A stretch of DNA of 30,245 nucleotides from GCA-002715885 sp045561575 (GTDB lineage Bacteria; Bacteroidota; Bacteroidia; Flavobacteriales; BACL11), in assembly GCA_045561575.1 (NCBI GenBank), contig JBJKXM010000062.1, positions 1 to 30,245 on the forward strand. The letters run 5' to 3'. Below the pieces are notes generated by a model, which had not been told where the DNA came from, did not search any database, and saw only the letters and a list, made by a program, of their open reading frames with translations. Positions 7,872 through 17,006 of this stretch are shown here, in pieces. The position numbers were made by a program, and so were the translations under genes. Position 1 is the first letter of the stretch; every line of letters starts with the position of its first letter.

Positions 7872-10661
7872 ATGAAAAATACTTTATTACTTTCTTTTTT
7901 ATTGATTTTCAGCATAAATTTAAGTGCTACTAAATGTACTCATACAGATGATTATGAAGTAAGATATATTACTGAAGATATGCAGTTAAATAACCAAATT
8001 CAGGAGAATTTGAGAAATCAATATGCTTGGCAAGAGTTCATTTCAACTTACTCAAACTGGTTTACATATTTTAATGAGTATAATTATAAACCACATAGAG
8101 CTTTTGGTTCTCCAATTAATCTTGGGCAAGGTTCTACATTAGAAAACAAGTTTCAATCGTTTATATATAATGATCTCTCATTATTTGATATTCCCTCCAA
8201 TCTTATTTTGGATAGAAAAACTAAAAATGCAAAATATATTAATCTTGACTACAAGCAGTACTATAATAATCTTGAAGTAATTGATAGCAGATTATACGCT
8301 AAATTTAATTTGCAAAATCAATTAATTTCTTTTGGTCTTGATGTGTTTTCCGATATTTCAATTAGTATAAATGCTAGTATAACTGAAAATGATGCCATTC
8401 AATCAGCCTCTCAAAATATAACAGCTCCAACTTTTAATGCATCAGTTGAAGATAATTTAAAAATTCTTCCTATCCCAAAAAATGGAAAATATAACTATCA
8501 TCTTGTTTACTCTGTTAGAGTATCAACTAAATTAACACATGGTCCAGCTAATTATATTTGCTATGTTGATGCAAATAGTGGTGAGTTATTGATGCGAATT
8601 AATTCAGTTTTTTATGAAGCTCCACCACAAGCTACTGTTCACGTTGAAGGTGAGGTTTACACTACACATCCTTACAATACTACTTCTGTTGAAGATCTTG
8701 TTGATTTAAGAGTACAAAAAAATGGAACTAATTATTACACTGACAACTTTGGTTATGTTACTGTTCCTGGATCTGGTAATGCTATTTTTTCTTTAGAAGG
8801 TCTTTTTACTGAAGTCCAAACAAACAATAATGTTCCTTCATTTTCTTCACAGTTATCAAATACTAATGTAACTTTTGATAATACAAATTCAACTATTCAA
8901 GAAAGAACTGCTTTTTATGCCGTAAACAAAATACATAGCCATTTAAAGTCTGTTTTTCCAACATTTACTGGATTAGATTATGCCATTGAAACCAATATTG
9001 ATGTTCAAGGAAGTTGTAATGCTTATTATGATGGAACAATTAATTTTTATGCTGAGGGAAATGGTTGTAATGCTACAGCTAAAATTACAGATGTTGTTTA
9101 TCATGAATATGGACATGGAATCAATAATTATAGATATGGTTCCGGTATGTGGAATGGCGGTTTAAATGAAGGGTATGCTGATGTATGGGCTATATCTCTT
9201 ACACAAAGCCCTGTATTAGGCTATGGGTGGGATTTAGCTGATCCAACTGTTTATGTAAGAAGATATGATCAAAATAGAAAAGTATACCCACAGGATTTAG
9301 TAGGACAAGTTCATGCTGATGGTGAAATTATTGCTGGAGCTTTTTGGGATACGTATTTAAATCTTGGAAATATGCAACAAATGTTAGACTTATTCAAATA
9401 CACTTTTGATGGTGCTCCTGATGGACCAAATGGAACTGAAGGTATTATTTATACAGATGTTCTTGTTGAAGTTTTATTTGCTGATGATAATGATGCAGAT
9501 TTAACAAATGGTACTCCAAATGATATTGCAATAATTCAAGCATTTGCTCTTCATGGTATTACCTTATTATCAAATACTGTTTTAGCTCATTCGCCAGTCG
9601 CAATTGCTCCTGCTAATGTAGGAATTACAATAAGTGCAAATATTTCATCAACTTATTCTTGGGCTCTTTCAAGTGCAAATTGTTTTTATAGATTAAATGA
9701 TGATCCAAATTGGAATAATATATCAATGGCTTCAAATGGAAATAATTTTACTGCTACTATACCTGCACAATCTGAAGGAAATATTGTTGCATACTATATT
9801 TCATTAACTGATAATTATGGATTTGAATCAGGAATTACTCCTCAAGAAGCAAACTTTACTCCAATTAAAGATGCAAACCTTCCTTATTTTATAATGGTTG
9901 GGTATGAACTATTCGAGGAAGAAGACTTTGATTTTAATGTAGGTTTTTGGCAAACAGGTGACCCCTTAGATAATGCAACAACTGGTATGTGGGAGATAGG
10001 AGCTCCTATTGGCTCTTATGATGATCCTAATAATTTATCAGGAATGGTTCAACCTGCATTTCAACACACACCAAATGGATATGCTTGCGCATTTACTCAA
10101 AATGCTTCATCAGTAAATGATGGGATAGGAGCCAATGATGTAGATGCTGGACATACAACACTTTATTCACCATATTATAATTTGTCAAATTATATTAATC
10201 CTGCCTTTACTTACTGGAGATGGTATACTAATAATCCTGCTGGTGGTGCAAATCCTGGAGCTGATTGGTGGCAAGTTATGATTACTGATGACGGAGTAAA
10301 TTGGGTTTATGTTGAAAATACTTTAAGTGCAGATATTAGCTGGAGAAGAAATGCTTTTCGAGTTAAAGATTATGTTAATTTAACTTCATCTGTTAGGCTA
10401 AAATTTATTGCTTCTGACAGTATTCGTCCTGGTCAAAATCTAGACGGAGGTAGTTTAATTGAAGCAGCTGTAGATGACTTATATCTTTATGAAAGCTTAA
10501 ATTCAAGTACGTCAACTGATTTATCTATTAATGCAATTAAGCCTAAGTTAATTAGGGTAACTGACTATTTAGGAAGAGAAGTTAATATAAATAACAAATT
10601 AGAGAATTTAATTTATTATTATAATGATGGCTCAGTTAAAAAGAGAATAAATTTTAGATAA
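7872..10661 (+). CDS. Secreted metalloprotease of the thermolysin/fungalysin type with T9SS tail
   Basis: A 929-residue exported zinc protease. Residues 1-19 form a signal peptide (LLIFSINLSA). Residues ~80-250 resemble an FTP/PepSY-type propeptide that keeps such enzymes inactive during export. The zinc site is HEYGHG (His411, Glu412, His415), with the third ligand Glu433 in NEGYAD 18 residues later, as in gluzincins of the M4/M36 type. Nearby VHADGEIIAGAFWDTY resembles the substrate-binding region of M36 enzymes. Residues ~570-880 hold beta-sandwich modules, one resembling a MAM/laminin-G-like domain (FNVGFWQTGDPLDNATTGMW). The last ~45 residues (IRVTDYLGREV ... YYYNDGSVKKRINF) are a short T9SS sorting tail of a slightly different style from the NPSNG type. 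Likely role: extracellular protein degradation. Ends directly against the convergent dihydroorotase-like gene. Confidence 0.88.
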   Translation: MKNTLLLSFLLIFSINLSATKCTHTDDYEVRYITEDMQLNNQIQENLRNQYAWQEFISTYSNWFTYFNEYNYKPHRAFGSPINLGQGSTLENKFQSFIYNDLSLFDIPSNLILDRKTKNAKYINLDYKQYYNNLEVIDSRLYAKFNLQNQLISFGLDVFSDISISINASITENDAIQSASQNITAPTFNASVEDNLKILPIPKNGKYNYHLVYSVRVSTKLTHGPANYICYVDANSGELLMRINSVFYEAPPQATVHVEGEVYTTHPYNTTSVEDLVDLRVQKNGTNYYTDNFGYVTVPGSGNAIFSLEGLFTEVQTNNNVPSFSSQLSNTNVTFDNTNSTIQERTAFYAVNKIHSHLKSVFPTFTGLDYAIETNIDVQGSCNAYYDGTINFYAEGNGCNATAKITDVVYHEYGHGINNYRYGSGMWNGGLNEGYADVWAISLTQSPVLGYGWDLADPTVYVRRYDQNRKVYPQDLVGQVHADGEIIAGAFWDTYLNLGNMQQMLDLFKYTFDGAPDGPNGTEGIIYTDVLVEVLFADDNDADLTNGTPNDIAIIQAFALHGITLLSNTVLAHSPVAIAPANVGITISANISSTYSWALSSANCFYRLNDDPNWNNISMASNGNNFTATIPAQSEGNIVAYYISLTDNYGFESGITPQEANFTPIKDANLPYFIMVGYELFEEEDFDFNVGFWQTGDPLDNATTGMWEIGAPIGSYDDPNNLSGMVQPAFQHTPNGYACAFTQNASSVNDGIGANDVDAGHTTLYSPYYNLSNYINPAFTYWRWYTNNPAGGANPGADWWQVMITDDGVNWVYVENTLSADISWRRNAFRVKDYVNLTSSVRLKFIASDSIRPGQNLDGGSLIEAAVDDLYLYESLNSSTSTDLSINAIKPKLIRVTDYLGREVNINNKLENLIYYYNDGSVKKRINFR

Positions 10662-10682
10662 TTATAATTCTCTAAATTTATT
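10646..10682. terminator. Imperfect inverted repeat spanning two convergent stop codons, possible bidirectional terminator
   Basis: AATAAATTTTAGA at 10646-10658 can pair with TCTAAATTTATT at 10671-10682 with one bulged base, leaving a 12-base loop that contains both convergent stop codons. The stem is AT-only apart from one or two G:C pairs, so it is weak, and the T tracts are short. It is the only candidate terminator between these two genes. Confidence 0.35.
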
Positions 10683-11930
10683 ATTATTATAAATAGCCAA
10701 AGCTTTTCCTTTAAGTTTTTCTCCTATAAATGGACTGTTTTTAGACTTTGAAATTATTTCATCCTCACTAATAGTCCATTCTATTTCCGTGTTAAAGATT
10801 GTTAAGTTAGCCATGTTTCCTTCCTCTATTGAATTATTATTTAGTCCTAGAATTTTTCTTGGATTATTTGAGATCTTTTCAATTATCTCATTTATAGATA
10901 AATGTTTTTCTAGGTTCTTATAAATTAATCCAAATGCAGTTTCAAGGCCTATAATTCCAAATTCAGCATTGTCAAATTCAATTTTTTTAGTTTCAACTTC
11001 AAATGGATTATGATCTGATGTAATTACATCAATTATATTATTTTTTAAACCTTTAATTATAGCTTTGTTGTCCTTTTTTGTTCTTAGTGGAGGTAATACT
11101 TTAAATCTTGTGTCAAAATTGTTTACACTTTCATCAGTTAGAAAAATGTTGTGAAGAGCCACGTCAGCAGTGATATTCAATCCAGATGCTTTTGCATTTT
11201 TTATTTTTTCAACACTTTTCTCAGAACTTATATATGATTCATGAATCCTACCACTAGTATATTGACAAAGACTTATGTCTCTGTCAAGCATCATCTCTTC
11301 TGCAATACTTGGTATTCCTTTTAAACCAAGAGAAGTGCTTATTTTTCCTTCATTTATAACTCCATTTTTTTGAATTTTAGAATCATTTGGAAAATTCATT
11401 AATAATGAAGTTGAATTTTTCATGTAAAGTAGTGCAATTTTCATTAATTCATTACTCTGAATTGATTTTTTGTCATCAGTAAAAGCAATACAACCATTTT
11501 TGGTCATATCATTAATTTCGACAATATTTTTACCTTCTTGAGATTTTGTTAAGTTACCAGCTACATGAATATTTACAATATGTTTTTTGCTAAAACTCTT
11601 CAGAAAATCTATCATTGAACTATTGTCAATTGAAGGAGTTGTATTTGGCATTAATAAAACATCAGTGAATCCTCCTTTAGCAGCTACATTAAGCCCGTTT
11701 TCAATAGTTTCCCTTTGTTCATAGCCTGGTTGACCAAAATTAACATGCATATCTAGCCATCCTTGTGATATATGTAAGTTTGTATTCTTATAAATCTTTG
11801 TGTTAGAATCTATCTGAATTTTTTTAGAAATCTTTTCAATTCTATTATTATTAATTAAAATATCACAAACTTTACCATTATGTTTTGATGAACTATCAAT
11901 GATTTTAGCTTGTTTAATTAGTATTTTCAT
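10662..11930 (-). CDS. Dihydroorotase homologue, probably catalytically inactive (pseudo-dihydroorotase type)
   Basis: A 422-residue amidohydrolase-fold protein of the dihydroorotase type by length and conserved framework: WLDMHVNFGQPGYE, MPNTTPSIDN, LGLKGIPSIAEEMM, FKVLPPLRTKKD, GLETAFGL and NPRKILGL. However, the DxHxHxR metal and substrate motif reads D60-M-H62-V-N64-F-G66, so the second His and the Arg are lost. TPHH is replaced by VALHN (~258-261) and the DHAPH motif by D306-H-N-P-F310. An active dihydroorotase needs those histidines. Non-catalytic dihydroorotase paralogues are known that stabilise aspartate transcarbamoylase (pyrimidine synthesis); similar sequences are common in Bacteroidota and often annotated simply pyrC. 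The ATG overlaps the stop of the BatA-like gene (ATGA, 11927-11930), so it is translated with that gene. Fold: confident; inactivity: inferred from missing residues. Confidence 0.82.
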   Translation of the reverse strand: MKILIKQAKIIDSSSKHNGKVCDILINNNRIEKISKKIQIDSNTKIYKNTNLHISQGWLDMHVNFGQPGYEQRETIENGLNVAAKGGFTDVLLMPNTTPSIDNSSMIDFLKSFSKKHIVNIHVAGNLTKSQEGKNIVEINDMTKNGCIAFTDDKKSIQSNELMKIALLYMKNSTSLLMNFPNDSKIQKNGVINEGKISTSLGLKGIPSIAEEMMLDRDISLCQYTSGRIHESYISSEKSVEKIKNAKASGLNITADVALHNIFLTDESVNNFDTRFKVLPPLRTKKDNKAIIKGLKNNIIDVITSDHNPFEVETKKIEFDNAEFGIIGLETAFGLIYKNLEKHLSINEIIEKISNNPRKILGLNNNSIEEGNMANLTIFNTEIEWTISEDEIISKSKNSPFIGEKLKGKALAIYNNNKFREL

Positions 11931-13906
11931 GTTTTGATTAGTTTTAAAAGAGCAATTTCAATTCCAAAGAATAATAATGACAATATTAAACAACTTTTCC
12001 AGAAATGAACATCATTTATTGTTGAACTAATATAGTCGCTTATTTTCTCTTTATTAATTGTTTTTACTGAGCTTATTAATAAGTTATCTAAATCATCATA
12101 TTCAACTAAACTTTCTTTAGATGAATAATTATATGCAATGTAATCAACGGCTTTCTTCTTATTGTATAAAATATATTGCCCAGATTTTTTTATTTGATTA
12201 TTAGTATAGAATCTATTTTTTCCATTAACTAATTTTGATGTAGGAATTATATCAATTATATCATTTTTAAGATTAAATATCTCATTATTATTTGGTATGG
12301 AAATAAAATAGTCATCATTCTTAATTACATTATAAATATTAGTTGATACTAGGGAGTTATTTGCTATATTTAAGAAGGTAGGAACAAATAGAGCATGTTT
12401 ATGAAAGTTTGATGAGGAGTCATTTAATGAGGTGTTAAACACATATATATTTGATTTTTTATTGTTGTAGTTTGAAAGAAATATTTCGTTATTTTCAAGA
12501 GTATATATAGGTTTTTTGTTTGATTTTATTGATTTAATACTTGAATAATAATTTTTCACAATAGGGTAATCAATATTTTCAATTTCACCCTCGAAAACAT
12601 TTTTGAAAATTGGATGGTCTTTGGTAATTTCTTTTACTGAGAATTTTGAATTTATTTTTTTGCCAAAATTATCGACACCTACAATTTTAAAAAACTCATT
12701 AAAATTATCTAAATCAATATTATTTGATGGTATTATAATTAGTGTTACACCATTAGTCATACATTTCATTAAAATATCAGAAAGACCAGAACTTATTTTT
12801 CTAACTTCATCTAAAATAATTACATCGTTTTCTTTTAATTTTTGATAATTAATGCTGTTAATACTTTGTTTTGAATAGTTATAATTTATAGTATCATTTA
12901 GAAATAATTTTTCAATGTAGTTTAGTTTTTCATTATTGTAAATTGAAGAAATTTTAATTTTTTCACTTTTATTTAAATTAAAATAGATTTCGTTATCAAA
13001 AGTTATAGGATAATCTTCAATATAAACTTTACAGATATTTATATTACTATCTAATTTAACTTTGAAATTGAACTTATTATCTCTTCCAGAATTAATTTTA
13101 ATGAGTTGTTTTATCTTTTGTTTATTATTAATTTCCAATGTTATAGGAATTTCTTTTTCAACATTTACGCTAGAGAGTTTAATATTTATATTTTGATTTA
13201 AACTACCAATTAATATTGGTCCGTCTATCCATACACTATCTAAACTTATATTAGAGACATTATTAGATTGAATTGGAATCAAATGAATGTTGTCTTTATC
13301 CTCCCAGTTTAAACTCTCTAAAAGTGTTGTATTAGTTTGAAAATCGGATAATAAAAAAACTTGATCATAACTTTTAGAAATAGATTCTTTCTTATTTAAA
13401 ATTTCATTTAAAGATTTAAAACTTCCATTTGTTTCAACTTTTGATATTTCTTCTAAAATTTTCTCCTTGTTTAATAATCTACTGTTTAAAGAAGAAAAAT
13501 TATTTGTTAACAAATATAAATTACTAGAGTTAGGGTATGAGCTAATAATTGAATTTGCAGTATTTTTTGCAATATCTAGTAATCTTCCTTTTTCAGAAAT
13601 TGCATTCATGCTAAATGAATTATCAATATAGATGAAAATATTATTTTTTTCATCACTATTATTTTCATTTGGAATATATGGTTTTGCAAAAGCTAAGATT
13701 AAAAATAAAAGCGCAAAAATTCTACTTAAAAGAATAAGAAGATTTTTAATATTTCTTTTCTTTTTATTTTGAGTCTTTATTTCTTCTAAAAAACGTATAC
13801 TACTAAAGTAAACCTTTTCATGTTTTCTAAAGTTAAAAAGATGGATAATAATCGGTATTACTAAAGCAAGAAGTGCGTAGAGAATCTGAGGGTTTTGATA
13901 TATCAT
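11927..13906 (-). CDS. BatA-type membrane protein with VWA-like domain
   Basis: About 659 residues. The N-terminus (residues ~5-25, then ~55-75 as second segment) is the two-anchor BatA domain: NPQILYALLALVIPIIIHLFN followed by basic residues, then LLILLSRIFALLFLILAFAKPYIP. A VWA-like fold follows, with IDNSFSM giving a DxSxS metal-site motif (Asp95, Ser97, Ser99). A long beta-rich periplasmic region comes next, then a C-terminal transmembrane segment (CLILSLLFFGIEIALLKLI). The family is linked by name to aerotolerance operons, but function is poorly known. The frame could begin at TTG 13909, one codon earlier; ATG 13906 is preferred because a TAnnTTTG box lies eight bases before it. It overlaps the dihydroorotase-like gene by four bases. 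LolD-like and DUF5916 genes precede it. Confidence 0.85.
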   Translation of the reverse strand: MIYQNPQILYALLALVIPIIIHLFNFRKHEKVYFSSIRFLEEIKTQNKKKRNIKNLLILLSRIFALLFLILAFAKPYIPNENNSDEKNNIFIYIDNSFSMNAISEKGRLLDIAKNTANSIISSYPNSSNLYLLTNNFSSLNSRLLNKEKILEEISKVETNGSFKSLNEILNKKESISKSYDQVFLLSDFQTNTTLLESLNWEDKDNIHLIPIQSNNVSNISLDSVWIDGPILIGSLNQNINIKLSSVNVEKEIPITLEINNKQKIKQLIKINSGRDNKFNFKVKLDSNINICKVYIEDYPITFDNEIYFNLNKSEKIKISSIYNNEKLNYIEKLFLNDTINYNYSKQSINSINYQKLKENDVIILDEVRKISSGLSDILMKCMTNGVTLIIIPSNNIDLDNFNEFFKIVGVDNFGKKINSKFSVKEITKDHPIFKNVFEGEIENIDYPIVKNYYSSIKSIKSNKKPIYTLENNEIFLSNYNNKKSNIYVFNTSLNDSSSNFHKHALFVPTFLNIANNSLVSTNIYNVIKNDDYFISIPNNNEIFNLKNDIIDIIPTSKLVNGKNRFYTNNQIKKSGQYILYNKKKAVDYIAYNYSSKESLVEYDDLDNLLISSVKTINKEKISDYISSTINDVHFWKSCLILSLLFFGIEIALLKLIKT

Positions 13907-13913
13907 CAAAGTG

Positions 13914-13921
13914 CAAAATTA
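13914..13921 (-). promoter_or_regulatory. Bacteroidota -7 promoter box (TAATTTTG) for the BatA-like gene
   Basis: On the minus strand TAATTTTGCA is an exact TAnnTTTG match ending eight bases before the ATG at 13906. It suggests that the BatA-like and dihydroorotase-like genes have their own promoter in addition to any read-through from the LolD-like gene, and that the leader is only a few bases long. Confidence 0.5.
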
Positions 13922-13946
13922 CACATTTTGATATAATTATCTTTTT

Positions 13947-14600
13947 TTATTGTATAAATTTTCCATCAACCATTTTTAATGTTCTGTCTGTCATAGCTGC
14001 AAGTTCATTATTATGAGTTACTATAATAAATGTTTGATTCAATTCCTTATTAAGTTTTAATATTAGTTCATGAAGATTGTCAGCATTTTTAGAGTCGAGA
14101 TTTCCTGATGGTTCATCGGCAAGAATGATAGAAGGGGAATTAATTAAAGCTCTAGCTATTGCTACTCTTTGTTGTTCACCACCAGAAAGTTCATTGGGTT
14201 TATTATCTTTCTTATCTGATATTCCAAGAATATTTAATAATTCTAAAGCTCTATTTTCTACCTCAATTTTATTGCTATCAGAAATATATCCAGGAAGACA
14301 AATGTTTTCGAAAGCTGAAAATTCTACAAGTAAGTTATGAAACTGAAATATAAATCCGATTTCTAAATTCCTAAATTTAGATAATTCATTAGGATTTAAA
14401 TTAAGAACAGATTTATCATTAATAAGATAATTTCCGCTTTTTGCTTTTTCTAGAGTTCCTAAAATATGTAATAGTGTTGTTTTTCCAGCACCAGAAGCAC
14501 CTACTATTGATATAATTTCGCCTTTTCTAACATCAAGATTAATTCCTTTTAGTACTTGTGTTTCTGCATATGAAAAATGTATATCACTTAGTTTTAACAT
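13947..14600 (-). CDS. ABC transporter ATP-binding protein, LolD-like
   Basis: A 217-residue ABC ATPase. Walker A is GASGAGKTT (34-42), the Q-loop is FIFQFHNLL (~83-91), the signature is LSGGEQQR (137-144) and Walker B is IILADEPSGNLD (157-168), followed by the switch His in IIVTHN. Length and the EPSGNLD form match the MacB/LolD/FtsE group; LolD of the LolCDE lipoprotein-release complex is the best fit. No permease gene adjoins it, so it must work with a membrane subunit encoded elsewhere. It starts three bases after the stop of the DUF5916 gene, so the two are co-transcribed. Whether it serves lipoprotein sorting or drug/macrolide-type export cannot be decided from the ATPase alone. Confidence 0.9.
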   Translation of the reverse strand: MLKLSDIHFSYAETQVLKGINLDVRKGEIISIVGASGAGKTTLLHILGTLEKAKSGNYLINDKSVLNLNPNELSKFRNLEIGFIFQFHNLLVEFSAFENICLPGYISDSNKIEVENRALELLNILGISDKKDNKPNELSGGEQQRVAIARALINSPSIILADEPSGNLDSKNADNLHELILKLNKELNQTFIIVTHNNELAAMTDRTLKMVDGKFIQ

Positions 14601-14603
14601 TAA

Positions 14604-16925
14604 CTATATTCCTTTTTTTAGGTAAAGATAATCCAAATAATAAACAATCTTTAATGATAGACTGTTTTGTTGAGCTAGATTAAACGACTCTTCAACATTA
14701 TCAAACCAATTATTTTCTATGTTAGATGTTTGATTGTCTACACCATTTTTCCAAACAAGACTAAGTTGACTTCCAGGAGCGAACCACCAATTTAAACCAA
14801 TATCAGCAGTCCATGTAGAATAATTTATATTATAATCCTCAGTATTATTATTTTCAATTTCCGTTTGAATAAGATAACCTTCATTATCTAGTCTATTGAA
14901 ATCTAAAATTTCAACTTGATCTATATGATATCTTAACTTTAATGAGAAATCAATCTTATTATTAATAATATAACTACCTGATAATACATTTGTTATCATA
15001 TAGGTATTTCTTAAAGAAATAATAGGTTGTGTGTTTTGAGCATTAGTAACAGCAAGGTCATCAAGATATCCTATTTCATTATACCTGTTTCTAAGAGAAA
15101 GCACATAATTCATAGAAACTCGATCATTAAATCTGATTCTTGGAGAAATTCTTCCTCTATATTCTTTTCCGGAATATAATGGTTTAATGGTAGCTCCACA
15201 ACCAAAATCTACAGCAAATCTATTTCTATAGTCACTTGACATGTATATGCCATAACGTATAGATTTAGATCTTTTTAGAGGATTTTCAAAGTCATTTGTT
15301 CTTGCTTCATAATAATCATCTTGTTCATACGGATTTGTAACAATTTTTCCCATTACAAATAAATAGTTTTTAAGCATGTATTTAGCTTCTGCTTCAATTT
15401 CTAGGTTTACAAATTTATTGTCCGTAAATAATGTATTATGTTTGATGAAAAGATAGTGCTTTGAAAAAATAAAATTCTTGTTTTCATTCAATTGCTCATA
15501 TCCAATGTTTAATCCATTAATTATTTCATTGTTTGAATATAAAAATCCTAGATCATTAGGATTGTATTTATCATCTTCAAAAATTGAATATAATTCATAT
15601 CTATAGTTACCACTATTTTTAGCAGCCTTTAACATTCCTGAATAACCAATGTTGGTGCTATCAGTATAAAACTCTTGACTCATTTTAAGATTCGCAGAAT
15701 AAACATGGGTATTCTTTTTATTGTTGAATCTAGTAAAAATACCCGTTACATTTGCGTCTTTATCACTATTGGTATTTGTTACATTAGTATTCATGATACT
15801 AATTGATGAGCTATTGTCTAAGGCTTTGTCAATAATAAAAACATTGTAGTTTGTTAATGGACTATCATCAGTTTTATTAGTTATAGCATTTAAAGCAGCA
15901 ACTCCTAAACCATTTTTAGTTCTTCCAGTAACTTTAGTTGCATTTAATAGGTCATCTTGTAGTCTTCTACTGTAAAACATTTCACCACCTTTGTTAAACA
16001 GTTCAATACCTTCATTAAAAAATTGACGCTTTTCTTCATATTTAACCTCAAAGGGAGAGAGGTTTAATACCATTGCATCAGATGAAACTTGTCCAAAATC
16101 TGGAATTAATGTCATATCTAAAGTAAAACTTTCATTTAATCCATATTTTAAATCCATTCCATAGTTATATGGAAAATTATTTTCACCATCATAAGAATCC
16201 ATATAAATTGAGGCATATGGCATAAATGATAATCTGATTGGACTTTCAATATTTTTGACTCCATCTAAAAGTCCAGATTGTAGAGCGTAATTTTCAAATT
16301 TTACATCAATAGGATTCCATGAATATTCTTCTCTATATCTTCTGATATTTCTAAACATATTTAAAGCCCAAGGTTTATCTATATCAGGAAATCTTATTTG
16401 AGATAGTGGAATTGCTATTTCTGCAGACCATCCTTTGTCAAAAACATCAACCGCAGATTTCCAAACAGCATTCCATGATTTGTCACCACCATCTTTAGAC
16501 ATTTTTTTATCAATTTGCACACCTGAAGCAGTAACAATAAAATTATATTCAACTTGAGTGTTGTTGAAAGGATCGATAACGATTCCGAATAAATCAAAAT
16601 TTTTATTATCATCATCTCTTTTCCCTAATTCTTTAAGTATGCTATCGGGAGCATTATCATACATCACTGCAGCGAAATATAAGTTCTGATTATCATAACA
16701 TATCTTTACTTCTGTTTTTTGAGAAGAACGTTCTGATAGGCCATTATTGGGCTTAAATTGAGTGAAATCATCTGCAAGACTCATTTTCTTCCAAACTAAG
16801 TCATTTATAACACCATCAATTTTAGGTTTTTCAGAGACTTTTTTTATGTTATAAACTTTTTTTTCTGCAAATTGAGCAGTTGAAAAAAATGGAATTAGAA
16901 GTAGAAAAATGTAATTAAGTCTCAT
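14604..16925 (-). CDS. DUF5916 outer-membrane protein with CBM9-like domain
   Basis: About 773 residues from the chosen start. The frame is open to 16952, but the ATG at 16925 begins a good signal peptide (MRLNYIFLLLIPFFSTAQF), and a promoter box at 16940-16947 would place the longer start upstream of transcription. Residues ~20-210 resemble a family 9 carbohydrate-binding-like domain (PKIDGVINDLVWKKM, YDNQNLYFAAVMYDN, DGWSAEIAIP-like GWSAEIAIPLSQIRFP). The remainder is DUF5916: APFPY-like YNYGMDLKYGL, TLIPDFGQVSSDAMVLNLSPFE and FFNEGIELF are hallmarks, followed by a C-terminal beta-barrel. Probably an outer-membrane protein; no substrate is known. First gene of a transcript leading into the LolD-like gene three bases later. 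Confidence 0.86.
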   Translation of the reverse strand: MRLNYIFLLLIPFFSTAQFAEKKVYNIKKVSEKPKIDGVINDLVWKKMSLADDFTQFKPNNGLSERSSQKTEVKICYDNQNLYFAAVMYDNAPDSILKELGKRDDDNKNFDLFGIVIDPFNNTQVEYNFIVTASGVQIDKKMSKDGGDKSWNAVWKSAVDVFDKGWSAEIAIPLSQIRFPDIDKPWALNMFRNIRRYREEYSWNPIDVKFENYALQSGLLDGVKNIESPIRLSFMPYASIYMDSYDGENNFPYNYGMDLKYGLNESFTLDMTLIPDFGQVSSDAMVLNLSPFEVKYEEKRQFFNEGIELFNKGGEMFYSRRLQDDLLNATKVTGRTKNGLGVAALNAITNKTDDSPLTNYNVFIIDKALDNSSSISIMNTNVTNTNSDKDANVTGIFTRFNNKKNTHVYSANLKMSQEFYTDSTNIGYSGMLKAAKNSGNYRYELYSIFEDDKYNPNDLGFLYSNNEIINGLNIGYEQLNENKNFIFSKHYLFIKHNTLFTDNKFVNLEIEAEAKYMLKNYLFVMGKIVTNPYEQDDYYEARTNDFENPLKRSKSIRYGIYMSSDYRNRFAVDFGCGATIKPLYSGKEYRGRISPRIRFNDRVSMNYVLSLRNRYNEIGYLDDLAVTNAQNTQPIISLRNTYMITNVLSGSYIINNKIDFSLKLRYHIDQVEILDFNRLDNEGYLIQTEIENNNTEDYNINYSTWTADIGLNWWFAPGSQLSLVWKNGVDNQTSNIENNWFDNVEESFNLAQQNSLSLKIVYYLDYLYLKKGI

Positions 16926-16939
16926 TTGAAAAATAATTG

Positions 16940-16947
16940 CAAAAATA
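16940..16947 (-). promoter_or_regulatory. Bacteroidota -7 promoter box (TATTTTTG) for the DUF5916 gene
   Basis: Exact TAnnTTTG match on the minus strand, 15 bases before the ATG at 16925. It supports that start over the upstream in-frame ATG at 16952, which would lie outside the transcript. No -33 TTG at 17-23 bases was found. Confidence 0.5.
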
Positions 16948-16956
16948 GACAATAGA

Positions 16957-16986
16957 TTGTTCTATTTAAAATCAATGATATATTTT
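16957..16986 (+). promoter_or_regulatory. Candidate sucC promoter (TTG-N19-TATATTTT)
   Basis: TTG at 16957-16959 and TATATTTT at 16979-16986 are spaced by 19 bases, within the usual range for Bacteroidota promoters. The -7 box differs from TAnnTTTG in its last base. The ATG follows 21 bases after the box. It is divergent from the DUF5916 promoter in the same 81-base gap. Confidence 0.35.
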
Positions 16987-17006
16987 TACAGCTTTAAAAT
17001 TTAAAT

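Noticed and set aside
14077..14353. Plus-strand open frames opposite the ABC ATPase
   Set aside because: They are antisense shadows of a clear ABC ATPase and show no protein-family likeness. Other antisense or out-of-frame open frames (e.g. near 1710, 2146, 2602, 3227, 4068, 8980, 12603, 16415, 23283) were dismissed for the same reason.
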